From Kingella oralis (GTDB lineage: Bacteria > Pseudomonadota > Gammaproteobacteria > Burkholderiales > Neisseriaceae), in contig NZ_CP059569.1 in NCBI RefSeq assembly GCF_014054985.1, positions 2,294,001-2,358,000 of the forward strand: 64,000 nucleotides of DNA. Direction: 5' to 3'. Shown piece by piece: positions 57,716-64,000 of this stretch. The notes below the pieces were generated by a model that had not been told where the DNA came from, ran no database searches, and saw only the letters and a program-made list of their open reading frames with translations. Position 1 is the stretch's first letter; each line of letters opens with the position of its first letter. Position numbers and translations under genes: made by a program.

Positions 57716-58465
57716 ATTTCGTCTGCCGCGCCTGCCATTGTTGGATGCACAGGGCTCTAAAACGTTCCTGATCGGCTTGAAATTTTTTCGGCAGCATTGG
57801 GCTGCGCAGCTTGGGCAGGCGGTTTTGGGTGAGCAGTTCGCCGATAAGCGAAACGTCTTTCAGGTTGCGCGTACCCATCAGCTCCAACCTTTCCAGCTGC
57901 GGCATTTGTTCCAAGCCGTTCAGGCTGCCGATGGCGGGGTTGATTAAATCGATGTTGGTAAGGTTTTTCAGGCTGGCGAATTCGGTCAAATCTTTGCCTT
58001 TGTAGGAATATAGGCTCAGAAACCTCAGCCCTGCCGCCTTGCCGATGTTGATGATGTGTTTGAGGTCGGCGGGGTTGGCTTGCAGCGATTCCAAAGCGAT
58101 GAAGCGCGAAACGTCCAGCCGGGGCATTTGTTTGTCCCAAATACTTAAATTTTTCAGCTTGGGCATGGCGTAAAGCTGTTCAACATTTTTGATTTCGGTG
58201 GTTTCCCGCGGCAGTTCGTTTATACACAATTTTTCCAGCTCGGGATAAAGCGCGAGCGGGGCGAAATCGACAGCGGCGAGCCGGCGCATCAGCGCGCTTA
58301 CTTCTGCGCTGTCTGCTTTGCAAAAGGGGGAATAGCCGATTTGCAAACCGGTGCGGTGCTGTTTTGCCAACAGCACAGCTTCTTCCAAAAAATTGGCGGG
58401 GCGACGATATCGTTAATCGGGTGGAGGGGTCTGTAGGTCTAGTTGTGGTAGATAAATTTGTTCAC
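57714..58465 (-). pseudogene. Leucine-rich-repeat-like protein gene with a nonsense codon and a frameshift
   Basis: The main frame (57714-58388) has irregular leucine-rich repeats: L-E-K-L-C-I-N, L-K-N-L-S-I-W, L-T-N-I-D-L-I-N and L-E-R-L-E-L-M-G, each about 23 residues apart. Upstream, GTG 58465 (AAAGGAAAAACC before it) encodes V-N-K-F-I-Y-H-N, then a TAG (58439-58441), then T-Y-R-P-L-H-P-I-N-D-I-V-A-P-P in the same frame; this leaves frame at a run of six A/T bases (58387-58392), where one added base joins N-F-L-E-E-A-V. So the gene has at least two lesions. The full product would be about 250 residues and probably bound other proteins. Confidence 0.6.
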
Positions 58466-58565
58466 GGTTTTTCCTTTGCGGCGGGTTGGGGATTGGGTTT
58501 CAGGCTGCCTTTTGTGGCATGAGGCAGTCTGAAATGCGCTGCGCGTTGGCGTGTTGGCGATATTG

Positions 58566-58604
58566 AGGCAGCCTGAAAAGCAAAAACAGATTTTCAGGCT
58601 GCCT
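58566..58604 (-). terminator. Inverted DUS pair at recQ 3' end
   Basis: GAGGCAGCCTGAAAA and TTTTCAGGCTGCCTC enclose a 9-base loop and overlap the recQ stop. Confidence 0.55.
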
Positions 58605-60418
58605 CAACCGCCCGCTTCCTGCCCGTTCAACGGCAGATACACATCCAAAATCGCCTGCCCGTATTTGGCGATTTTGGCATCGCCCAAGCCGTAGATAGGC
58701 GGCAGGTCGGCAAGGGTGCGCGGCTGCTGTCGGATGATGTCTTGCAGGGTTTTGTCGCCGCAAATCATGTAGGCGGCGATGTTTTCGCTACGGGCTTGGT
58801 CCAGCCGCCATTGGCGCAGGGCTTGCCAGATGCGTTCTTCGCGCTCGGTGCGCAGCCATTGGCTTTTCAGGCTGCCCGATTGGGTGGCGGCTTTTTCGCG
58901 TTTGAGCGGGCGCAGCATCACGCTTTGCTCGCCTTTTAACACGGGCAGCGCGGCGGGGGTGAGCATCAGGGCTTGGTGGTGGCTTACATCGGCGGCGATG
59001 AGGTTTTGCCCGATGCATTGGCGGATGATGTTGCGCCAGTTTTTGTCGGTTAAGCCTGCGCCGATGCCGAAGGTGCTGAGTTGCTCGTGCCCGTTGCGCG
59101 TAATCCAATCGTCCGCCTTGCCGCGCAACACGTTAATCACATAGCCTGCGGCGTATTGCTGCCCCACGCGGTAGATGCAGCTCAGCAGCTTTTGCACCAA
59201 CTCGGTGGCATCAAAGCGGATGGGCGGGTGTTGGCAGTTGTCGCAGTTGCCGCAGGGCTGGCTTTCTTCGCCAAAGTGGCGCAACAGCAACACGCGGCGG
59301 CATTCGGCGGTTTCGCAGATGTCAAACATGGCGTTGAGTTTTTGCAGCTCAATTTGCTTTTGCTGCTCGCTCACGCTGCTTTCTTGGATGCGCTCGCGCA
59401 GCAGCATCAGGTTGTTCATGCCGTAGCACAGCCAGCTGGTGGCGGGCAAGCCGTCGCGCCCCGCCCTGCCGCTTTCTTGGTAAAAATGCTCCACGCTTTG
59501 CGGCATATCCAAGTGGGCAACGTAGCGCACGTCGGGTTTGTCGATGCCCATGCCGAAGGCAACGGTGGCGACGATGATGATGTTGTCTTCGTGCGTGAAG
59601 CGGTGTTGATTTTGGCTGCGGGTTTGGATGGGCAAGCCTGCGTGATACGGCAGCGCGTTCAGCCCGCTGTCGCACAGATATTGGGCGATGTCTTCCACGC
59701 TTTTGCGGCTCAGGCAATACACGATGCCGCTTTGCCCTGCGGCTTGTTTTTGGATGAAATCCAGCAGCTGTTTTTTGCCGTTTTGCCGTTCTATCACTTG
59801 ATAATGGATGTTGGGGCGGTCGAAGCTGGATATGAATTCGGCGGCATCGTTTAGCTGCAAATAGTGTTTGATGTCTAGGCGGGTTTGAGCATCGGCGGTG
59901 GCGGTAAGCGCGATGCGCGGGATGTGCGGATAGCGCTGGGCGAGCAGGCTGAGTTGTTGGTATTCCGGGCGAAAGTCGTGCCCCCATTGGCTCACGCAAT
60001 GGGCTTCGTCGATGGCGAATAGGCTAACGGTGGTGTGGTCTAAAAAGCGTAGGAATTTTTCGGTGGTAAGGCGTTCGGGGGAAACGTAGAGCAGTTTCAG
60101 GCTGCCTGAATCGATGTCTTCGGCGATTTGGCGGATGGTGTCGGCGGGCGTGCCGCTGTGTACGGCGGCGGCATGGATGCCCACGGCGCGGGCGTTGGCA
60201 ACTTGGTCGTCCATCAGGGCGATGAGCGGGGAGATAACAATGGCGACGCCTTCGCGCATCAGGGCGGGGATTTGGTAGCACAGCGATTTGCCGCCGCCGG
60301 TGGGCATCAGCACAAAGGCGCTGTTGCCTTGAACAACGGTGTCGATGATTTGGGCTTGGTTGCCGCGGAAGTTGGGGTAGCCGAAGGTGTCTTGCAGGAT
60401 TTGCTGGGCGGGGATCAT
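58604..60418 (-). CDS. recQ: ATP-dependent DNA helicase RecQ
   Basis: 3'-5' helicase of recombination repair; in Neisseria it takes part in pilin antigenic variation and repair. 604 residues: helicase core with G-G-G-K-S (41-45) and D-E-A-H (137-140), a RecQ-C zinc site (C-E-T-A-E-C-R...C-G-N-C-D-N-C around 380-405) and one C-terminal HRDC domain (about 520-595). Neisserial RecQ has three HRDC domains, so this one is shorter. DUS encode D-S-G-S-L-K-L near 104 and S-G-S-L-K-S before the HRDC domain. The ATG at 60418 is chosen by alignment. Confidence 0.95.
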   Translation of the reverse strand: MIPAQQILQDTFGYPNFRGNQAQIIDTVVQGNSAFVLMPTGGGKSLCYQIPALMREGVAIVISPLIALMDDQVANARAVGIHAAAVHSGTPADTIRQIAEDIDSGSLKLLYVSPERLTTEKFLRFLDHTTVSLFAIDEAHCVSQWGHDFRPEYQQLSLLAQRYPHIPRIALTATADAQTRLDIKHYLQLNDAAEFISSFDRPNIHYQVIERQNGKKQLLDFIQKQAAGQSGIVYCLSRKSVEDIAQYLCDSGLNALPYHAGLPIQTRSQNQHRFTHEDNIIIVATVAFGMGIDKPDVRYVAHLDMPQSVEHFYQESGRAGRDGLPATSWLCYGMNNLMLLRERIQESSVSEQQKQIELQKLNAMFDICETAECRRVLLLRHFGEESQPCGNCDNCQHPPIRFDATELVQKLLSCIYRVGQQYAAGYVINVLRGKADDWITRNGHEQLSTFGIGAGLTDKNWRNIIRQCIGQNLIAADVSHHQALMLTPAALPVLKGEQSVMLRPLKREKAATQSGSLKSQWLRTEREERIWQALRQWRLDQARSENIAAYMICGDKTLQDIIRQQPRTLADLPPIYGLGDAKIAKYGQAILDVYLPLNGQEAGG

Positions 60419-60459
60419 AGGGCTGATGAGGGATGGGGAACGGGGGGATTTTAGCATTG

Positions 60460-60498
60460 GGGCAGCCTGAAAACGGGTTATTGGTTTTCAGGCTGCCT
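60460..60498. terminator. Inverted DUS pair
   Basis: GGCAGCCTGAAAAC and GGTTTTCAGGCTGCC, 10-base loop, between recQ's leader and the desaturase gene's stop. Confidence 0.45.
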
Positions 60499-60505
60499 TG
60501 GGGGA

Positions 60506-61417
60506 TTAGCGGGGCGGGTTAAGCGGATAGGTGGGGATGTGCGGCAGTTTGTTTTGCGGCTTGGGGCCGGTGATGCAGTGCCGCCAAACCGTCCAAAACC
60601 GCGCGCCGCGGTGGGCGTATCGGGGGAGCTGCGTCCACGGGACTTGCGGGTGCTGGTGGTGGGCGAGGTGGTAGTGGTAGTTGAGAAAAAACAGGCGCAC
60701 GGGCTTGGGAACGATTAAATTCCACGCGCCGTTTTGGCTGTCCAGCGGCGAGAAGGCGTGGTCGGTGTATTGCAGGTTGCTCCATTGCCAGCCGAACACG
60801 GCGTAGCACAGCAGCCATGATTGCCATGTCAAATCCAGCAGCGCGAACAAGGCAGCCTGAAAAGCGATGGCACCCCAGATTTCGGCTTTGGCGGCGAGCG
60901 GCAAGGCGTTGAGCGCGCCGATGTAGTTGGCCGCGCCCGTCTGCTCGCCGCCTTGCTTGCCGAACGCTTGGCGCAGGGCGTTGCCGACAATGCGCGGGGT
61001 GAGCGAAAAGACAACCGCGCCCAGCACGGCGGTCGCCCAATACATGCCGGTGTAGATGGCATACCATTGGGCGTATTTGAGCCAGCGGATGTCTTGCGGA
61101 TGGATGATGTCAAATTGCTCGGATGGGCTGCGGTTGTTGCGGTGGTGCACCAGATGGAAGGTTTTTTGCAGCGCGTAGCCAGTGGGAAACCATGCGGCGG
61201 CGTAGCGCCCTGCCCAGCGGTTTAAGGTGGGGTTGCGCGCGAAAATGCCGTGCACGCATTCATGCAGCAGGGCAAAAATCGTGTTGTTACTCAACGAAAA
61301 CAGCAGCGCGGCGGGCAGGGCGAAATACCATGCGGCGTGTGTGGCGGTGTGGAGCGCGAGCAGGTTGGCGAGGCTGGCGGCGGCGAGAATGGCGAGGTTG
61401 AGGCGGGTGGGGGGCAT
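60506..61417 (-). CDS. Membrane fatty-acid desaturase-family protein
   Basis: 303 residues with four membrane segments and the three histidine boxes of di-iron desaturases: H-E-C-V-H (52-56), H-L-V-H-H (88-92) and H-L-A-H-H-Q-H (about 268-274). It introduces a double bond or hydroxyl into an acyl chain or sterol-like substrate; which one is not clear. A DUS encodes A-F-Q-A-A-L-F in a membrane helix. ATG 61417 follows AAAGGACATCCC; the longer frame starts within a DUS. Confidence 0.85.
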   Translation of the reverse strand: MPPTRLNLAILAAASLANLLALHTATHAAWYFALPAALLFSLSNNTIFALLHECVHGIFARNPTLNRWAGRYAAAWFPTGYALQKTFHLVHHRNNRSPSEQFDIIHPQDIRWLKYAQWYAIYTGMYWATAVLGAVVFSLTPRIVGNALRQAFGKQGGEQTGAANYIGALNALPLAAKAEIWGAIAFQAALFALLDLTWQSWLLCYAVFGWQWSNLQYTDHAFSPLDSQNGAWNLIVPKPVRLFFLNYHYHLAHHQHPQVPWTQLPRYAHRGARFWTVWRHCITGPKPQNKLPHIPTYPLNPPR

Positions 61418-61449
61418 GGGATGTCCTTTTTTTGGGGCTTGGGGCGGGG

Positions 61450-61495
61450 TTTCAGGCTGCCTTTTGGGGGTTGCGCTGTTGAGGCAGCCTGAAAA
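61450..61495. terminator. Inverted DUS pair
   Basis: TTTCAGGCTGCCTTTT and GAGGCAGCCTGAAAA, between the exported protein's stop and the desaturase start. Confidence 0.4.
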
Positions 61496-61512
61496 CAAAC
61501 AAAGCAAGCCGC

Positions 61513-62232
61513 TTATTCTGACCGCCCATCGGCTTGGGAAAGCCAATCCAGCAGGCGGGAGTCGGATTGTTTTAGCAAGTCGTAGGGTTCGGGCGGTTGT
61601 TGGGCGAGGGTGTAGGTTTTGTGGCTTTTGAGTGTTGTCCAGCGGTCTTGCTGGGGCTGGGGCGTTGCGCCGTTTTCTTCTTCAAAAATTTGGATGTAGC
61701 CTGTGGCTTTGATTTTGCGGGCGGGGAAGTTGATGCTGATGGCGGTGCCGTAGCCGCCGTTGCGCATATAGCTGCTGGAATCTGCGCCGATAAGGATGAA
61801 TGCGCCGTGTTGCAGCCGGTATTTGTAGGCGTTGTGGCTCACGCCGTATGAGCCGCAGGAGAGCCAGTAGCCCAAATTGAGGGTGAGTATTTGGTTTTTG
61901 ATGGCAAGGCTGTCGTCGCCCAGCGGGTCTTCCAAGCAGGGGGTGTCGCGGTTGTGTTCGCCGGGCAGCCATGTGGCGCGGGCGGCGGGTTGGAAGCCGT
62001 TTGCGCCGGCAAGCAATACGGTGAGGCGGCGGGGGTTGAGATTGAGTTCGGGCGCGCCGAGGCTTTCGTTTTTGATGATTTTGTGCGGGTCTTGTTGCTG
62101 CTCGATGATGACTTTGTCGGCGCGTCCGTCGCCGTTAAGGTCGCCGCTGGCTTGTTGGACGGTTTTCCATGTGGGGGCGGCGGGGACAAGGCTGGGGAAC
62201 AAGGCTAGGGCGAAGAGGAGGGTGGGTTTCAT
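61513..62232 (-). CDS. Exported protein with an FG-GAP/VCBS-like calcium motif
   Basis: 239 residues: signal peptide (cut after V-P-A-A), then D-L-N-G-D-G-R-A-D near residue 32, the calcium loop seen in FG-GAP/VCBS and dockerin-like repeats, and a region rich in aromatic and Gly residues. Two cysteines (near 98 and 122) could pair. Family not recognised beyond the motif; possibly a surface or secreted factor. AAGGAAACCCAAC precedes the ATG. Confidence 0.65.
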   Translation of the reverse strand: MKPTLLFALALFPSLVPAAPTWKTVQQASGDLNGDGRADKVIIEQQQDPHKIIKNESLGAPELNLNPRRLTVLLAGANGFQPAARATWLPGEHNRDTPCLEDPLGDDSLAIKNQILTLNLGYWLSCGSYGVSHNAYKYRLQHGAFILIGADSSSYMRNGGYGTAISINFPARKIKATGYIQIFEEENGATPQPQQDRWTTLKSHKTYTLAQQPPEPYDLLKQSDSRLLDWLSQADGRSE

Positions 62233-62310
62233 GTTGGGTTTCCTTGTTGGGGGAGGGTTACGGTTGCGGTTGAGGCAGCCTGAAAATGGGGAATAAGGCG
62301 TGTAAGGGGT

Positions 62311-62349
62311 TTTAGCTCCGCAACTCCGCTTCGCTACGCAGGCTGCCTC
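62311..62349 (-). repeat. DUS-linked tail repeat
   Basis: On the minus strand GCAGCCTGCGTAGCGAAGCG is followed by GAGTTGCGGAGCTAAAA, in the leader of the exported protein gene. Confidence 0.7.
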
Positions 62350-62355
62350 AAATGG

Positions 62356-63462
62356 CTATATCGCCGCCGCATCAATATACGGCACGCGCCCATCCAGCAG
62401 ATAGGGTTCGCTATCAAACTGCACGGTAAACAATTGCCCGCCGCTGGGGATGCCGGCGTAATCGGCGAAGGCGGGGCGCAGCGGGTGGCGTTCGTGAAAC
62501 GCGCCGATAAGATAATGCAGCCCCGTGCCGTGGCTGGCGCGGTAGGCTTGGCGCAGCAGGGCGCGGAACACGGCTAAATCGTCATTTTGCACCGCCATCA
62601 GCGAAAGATAGGCGTATTTTAGGGCTTCGCCTGCGCGGGGCAGGGGGGCGAGCGGGGTCAGCCTTGCGAGGGCGTTGTAAACGGGGCGGATAAACCGCCA
62701 TGCGCCGTGGTAGGCATCAATGTGGAGTTGGCGAAACGCGCTTTGTTGCCAGAGGGCGATCGTGCCGATGATGCTGCCGTTTGCTTCGGCAAGTAGGATG
62801 TTTTCAGGCTGCATTTCGCGCAATCGCCCGTTGGTTAAATCGTTTTCGTGGTACACGGGGGCGAATTGGTAGCGGGCGTTTTCGCGGTTTAAAAAGGCGA
62901 CGATGGCTGCCCAATCGGCGGCGGTGGCGCGGCGGATGGTGCAAGGGGCGGCGAGGGTGGGTTTTTGCCAGCCTAGCAGGATAAGCGGGGTGTGTACCGT
63001 GCCTTGCGCGTGATAGGGCGGCAAGCCTGCGCGTTGGGCGGCGATGGTGGCAAGCGCGGCGCGGTTGTCTTGCAATATCATGGTTGTGTACACGGGCGCG
63101 GGGTCGGCGGCGTGGCGTTGGCGCAAAAATTGATAGGCGCGGCGCAGGTGGATGCTGTTGCGGTAGGCGGTTTGCACGCGCAAGTCGGCAAGGTATACGA
63201 TGCTTTGCGCCTGCCCGTTGATGAAAGCGGGGAGATGGTAACGCGCGCCCACGCCGGCCAGCGCGCCTGTTTGCGTGTCGCGCCCGACAAACACTTCCGC
63301 GCTTTGCCCCAGCACGCTGCACGCGGCAAAATAAGAGGGCTCGCGCCGAAACGACAAGGTTAAGCCGCCTTGCTGCATGGGGTTATCGCGCAGCAGTCGG
63401 CGCAAATCGGCATCATCGGCGGCTGAGGCAGCCTGAAAAGAGACTTGGGGCATGGCGGGCAA
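62356..63462 (-). CDS. GNAT-family N-acetyltransferase
   Basis: 368 residues, two GNAT-like halves. The first half has L-A-G-V-G-A-R-Y-H and V-Y-L-A-D-L-R-V-Q-T-A-Y-R-N (acetyl-CoA-binding strand 4 and the following R-x-x-Y-R); the second I-R-R-A-T-A-A-D-W and L-A-E-A-N-G-S-I-I-G-T-I-A-L-W. DUS encode S-F-Q-A-A-S near the N-terminus and M-Q-P-E-N in the second half. Substrate unknown. Start at 63462 or at the second ATG 63453. Confidence 0.75.
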   Translation of the reverse strand: MPAMPQVSFQAASAADDADLRRLLRDNPMQQGGLTLSFRREPSYFAACSVLGQSAEVFVGRDTQTGALAGVGARYHLPAFINGQAQSIVYLADLRVQTAYRNSIHLRRAYQFLRQRHAADPAPVYTTMILQDNRAALATIAAQRAGLPPYHAQGTVHTPLILLGWQKPTLAAPCTIRRATAADWAAIVAFLNRENARYQFAPVYHENDLTNGRLREMQPENILLAEANGSIIGTIALWQQSAFRQLHIDAYHGAWRFIRPVYNALARLTPLAPLPRAGEALKYAYLSLMAVQNDDLAVFRALLRQAYRASHGTGLHYLIGAFHERHPLRPAFADYAGIPSGGQLFTVQFDSEPYLLDGRVPYIDAAAI

Positions 63463-63479
63463 GGGTTGCGGGGTAAAGG

Positions 63480-63485
63480 TATAAT
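63480..63485 (+). promoter_or_regulatory. -10 element for the terminal methyltransferase gene
   Basis: TATAAT in the divergent region, about 100 bases before the ATG at 63587; DUS copies lie in the leader. Confidence 0.4.
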
Positions 63486-63586
63486 TGTACGCATAAACTT
63501 GTTTTCAGGCTGCCGCTATGTTGCCCCGTTAGGCAGCCTGAAACGCGGTTCAACGCCATCCAAACCATCCCCAACCCAAGCAAACC

Positions 63587-64000
63587 ATGTTCTCCACGCT
63601 CAAAACCATCTGGCAGGGCTTAACCCAAAAGGGCAAAGTCTTCCCGCACCAACTCGCTTTCACCCTGCTGATTCCCCTGCGCAATCTTGCCCTATCGCCG
63701 CACCAAGTGGTGGAGCGGCTGCATTTGTTGCCACAACATCGCGTGCTGGAAATGGGTTGCGGCGCAGGCTATTTCAGCCCCGCGCTGGCGCAGGCCGTGC
63801 CGCAAGGCGAATTGGTGCTGGCGGACATCCAGCCCGAAATGCTTGCCTACGCGCAAAAACGGCTGGCAAAACGCCGAATCCGCAATACGCGCTATTATCT
63901 TTGCCAAGGCACGCCTTTTGATTTCCCCGACCGCAGCTTTGACCGCATTGTGTTGATTACCGTGCTCGGCGAAATCGCCGACCCAGCCGCCTATTTGCAA
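63587..64000 (+). CDS. Class I SAM-dependent methyltransferase (3' end outside window)
   Basis: 138 codons are visible from ATG 63587; the frame is open to the last base. An N-terminal helical lid (residues 1-45, with P-L-R-N-L-A-L-S-P) is followed by motif I V-L-E-M-G-C-G-A-G-Y-F, L-V-L-A-D-I (acidic strand 2) and F-D-F-P-D-R-S-F-D-R-I-V-L-I-T (motif IV). It belongs to the UbiE/COQ5-like Methyltransf_11 group; the substrate is not set. No ribosome site stronger than ACCCAAGCAAACC is seen. Confidence 0.8.
   Translation, partial: MFSTLKTIWQGLTQKGKVFPHQLAFTLLIPLRNLALSPHQVVERLHLLPQHRVLEMGCGAGYFSPALAQAVPQGELVLADIQPEMLAYAQKRLAKRRIRNTRYYLCQGTPFDFPDRSFDRIVLITVLGEIADPAAYLQ

Noticed and set aside
1..64000. 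CRISPR array suggested by hundreds of short repeats
   Set aside because: The repeats are DUS 12-mers at irregular spacing and both orientations, often inside genes; no regular spacers and no cas genes.

Overview
The window is a stretch of Neisseriaceae chromosome. The main evidence is the 12-mer AGGCAGCCTGAA and its complement, seen far more than a hundred times by eye (not counted exactly). This is the DNA uptake sequence (DUS) dialect associated with Kingella and relatives, not the AT-DUS of pathogenic Neisseria. PdxH, LptD, IspH and others look neisserial, and the base composition seems richer in GC than K. kingae. The species cannot be fixed from the sequence alone.

Layout. 1-9.6 kb: a LeuE-like exporter, pgl-glk, a phosphoglycerate-mutase-like phosphatase, a PAP2 protein, ubiX, hslO, a divergent pair of exported nucleic-acid enzymes (nuclease, ATP-dependent ligase) and an AT-rich hypothetical island. 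9.7-20.2 kb: hemA, pdxH, rpmE, lspA, an inserted Abi gene, ispH, an orphan VapB-like antitoxin, murA, ctpA and accD. 20.3-30.2 kb: amgK divergent from lptD-surA, then purD, a frameshifted methyltransferase, small membrane proteins and lpxB. 30.3-38 kb: a frameshifted exported protein, an RNase II-like nuclease, tRNA-Leu(CAA), a repeat-rich gene-free stretch, mutS and an MFS transporter. 38-43.2 kb: the sugar-transport-less PTS (EIIA-HPr-EI) and the rpsP-rimM-trmD-rplS operon. 43.4-49.5 kb: an M20 amidohydrolase, aldo/keto reductase, alr, a lipoprotein and cysS. 49.7-53.7 kb: a four-gene chemosensory-like cluster. 54-64 kb: ampD, an RpiB-like isomerase, a Sel1 protein, phoH, a decayed leucine-rich-repeat gene, recQ, a desaturase, an acetyltransferase and a methyltransferase cut by the window end.

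Most genes are housekeeping: envelope biogenesis (murA, lptD, surA, lpxB, lspA, amgK, ampD, alr), translation (rpsP, rplS, rpmE, trmD, rimM, cysS) and DNA maintenance (mutS, recQ). The most unusual locus is the 49.7-53.7 kb cluster. It encodes a membrane kinase with CheA-like HPt and ATPase domains but no CheW domain, a single-domain response regulator, a CheX-type phosphatase and a solute-binding lipoprotein, with no MCP, CheW, flagellar or ABC-permease gene nearby.

The region is also shaped by repeats: paired inverted DUS at gene ends, DUS inside coding regions that add short peptides to conserved enzymes, a DUS-linked tail repeat, two copies of a ~160 bp inverted-repeat element, a ~100 bp palindromic element, a Correia-like element fused to the 3' end of alr, and a dRS3-like pair. 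Four genes (Abi, methyltransferase, exported protein, LRR protein) carry apparent frameshifts, which could be decay or sequence error.
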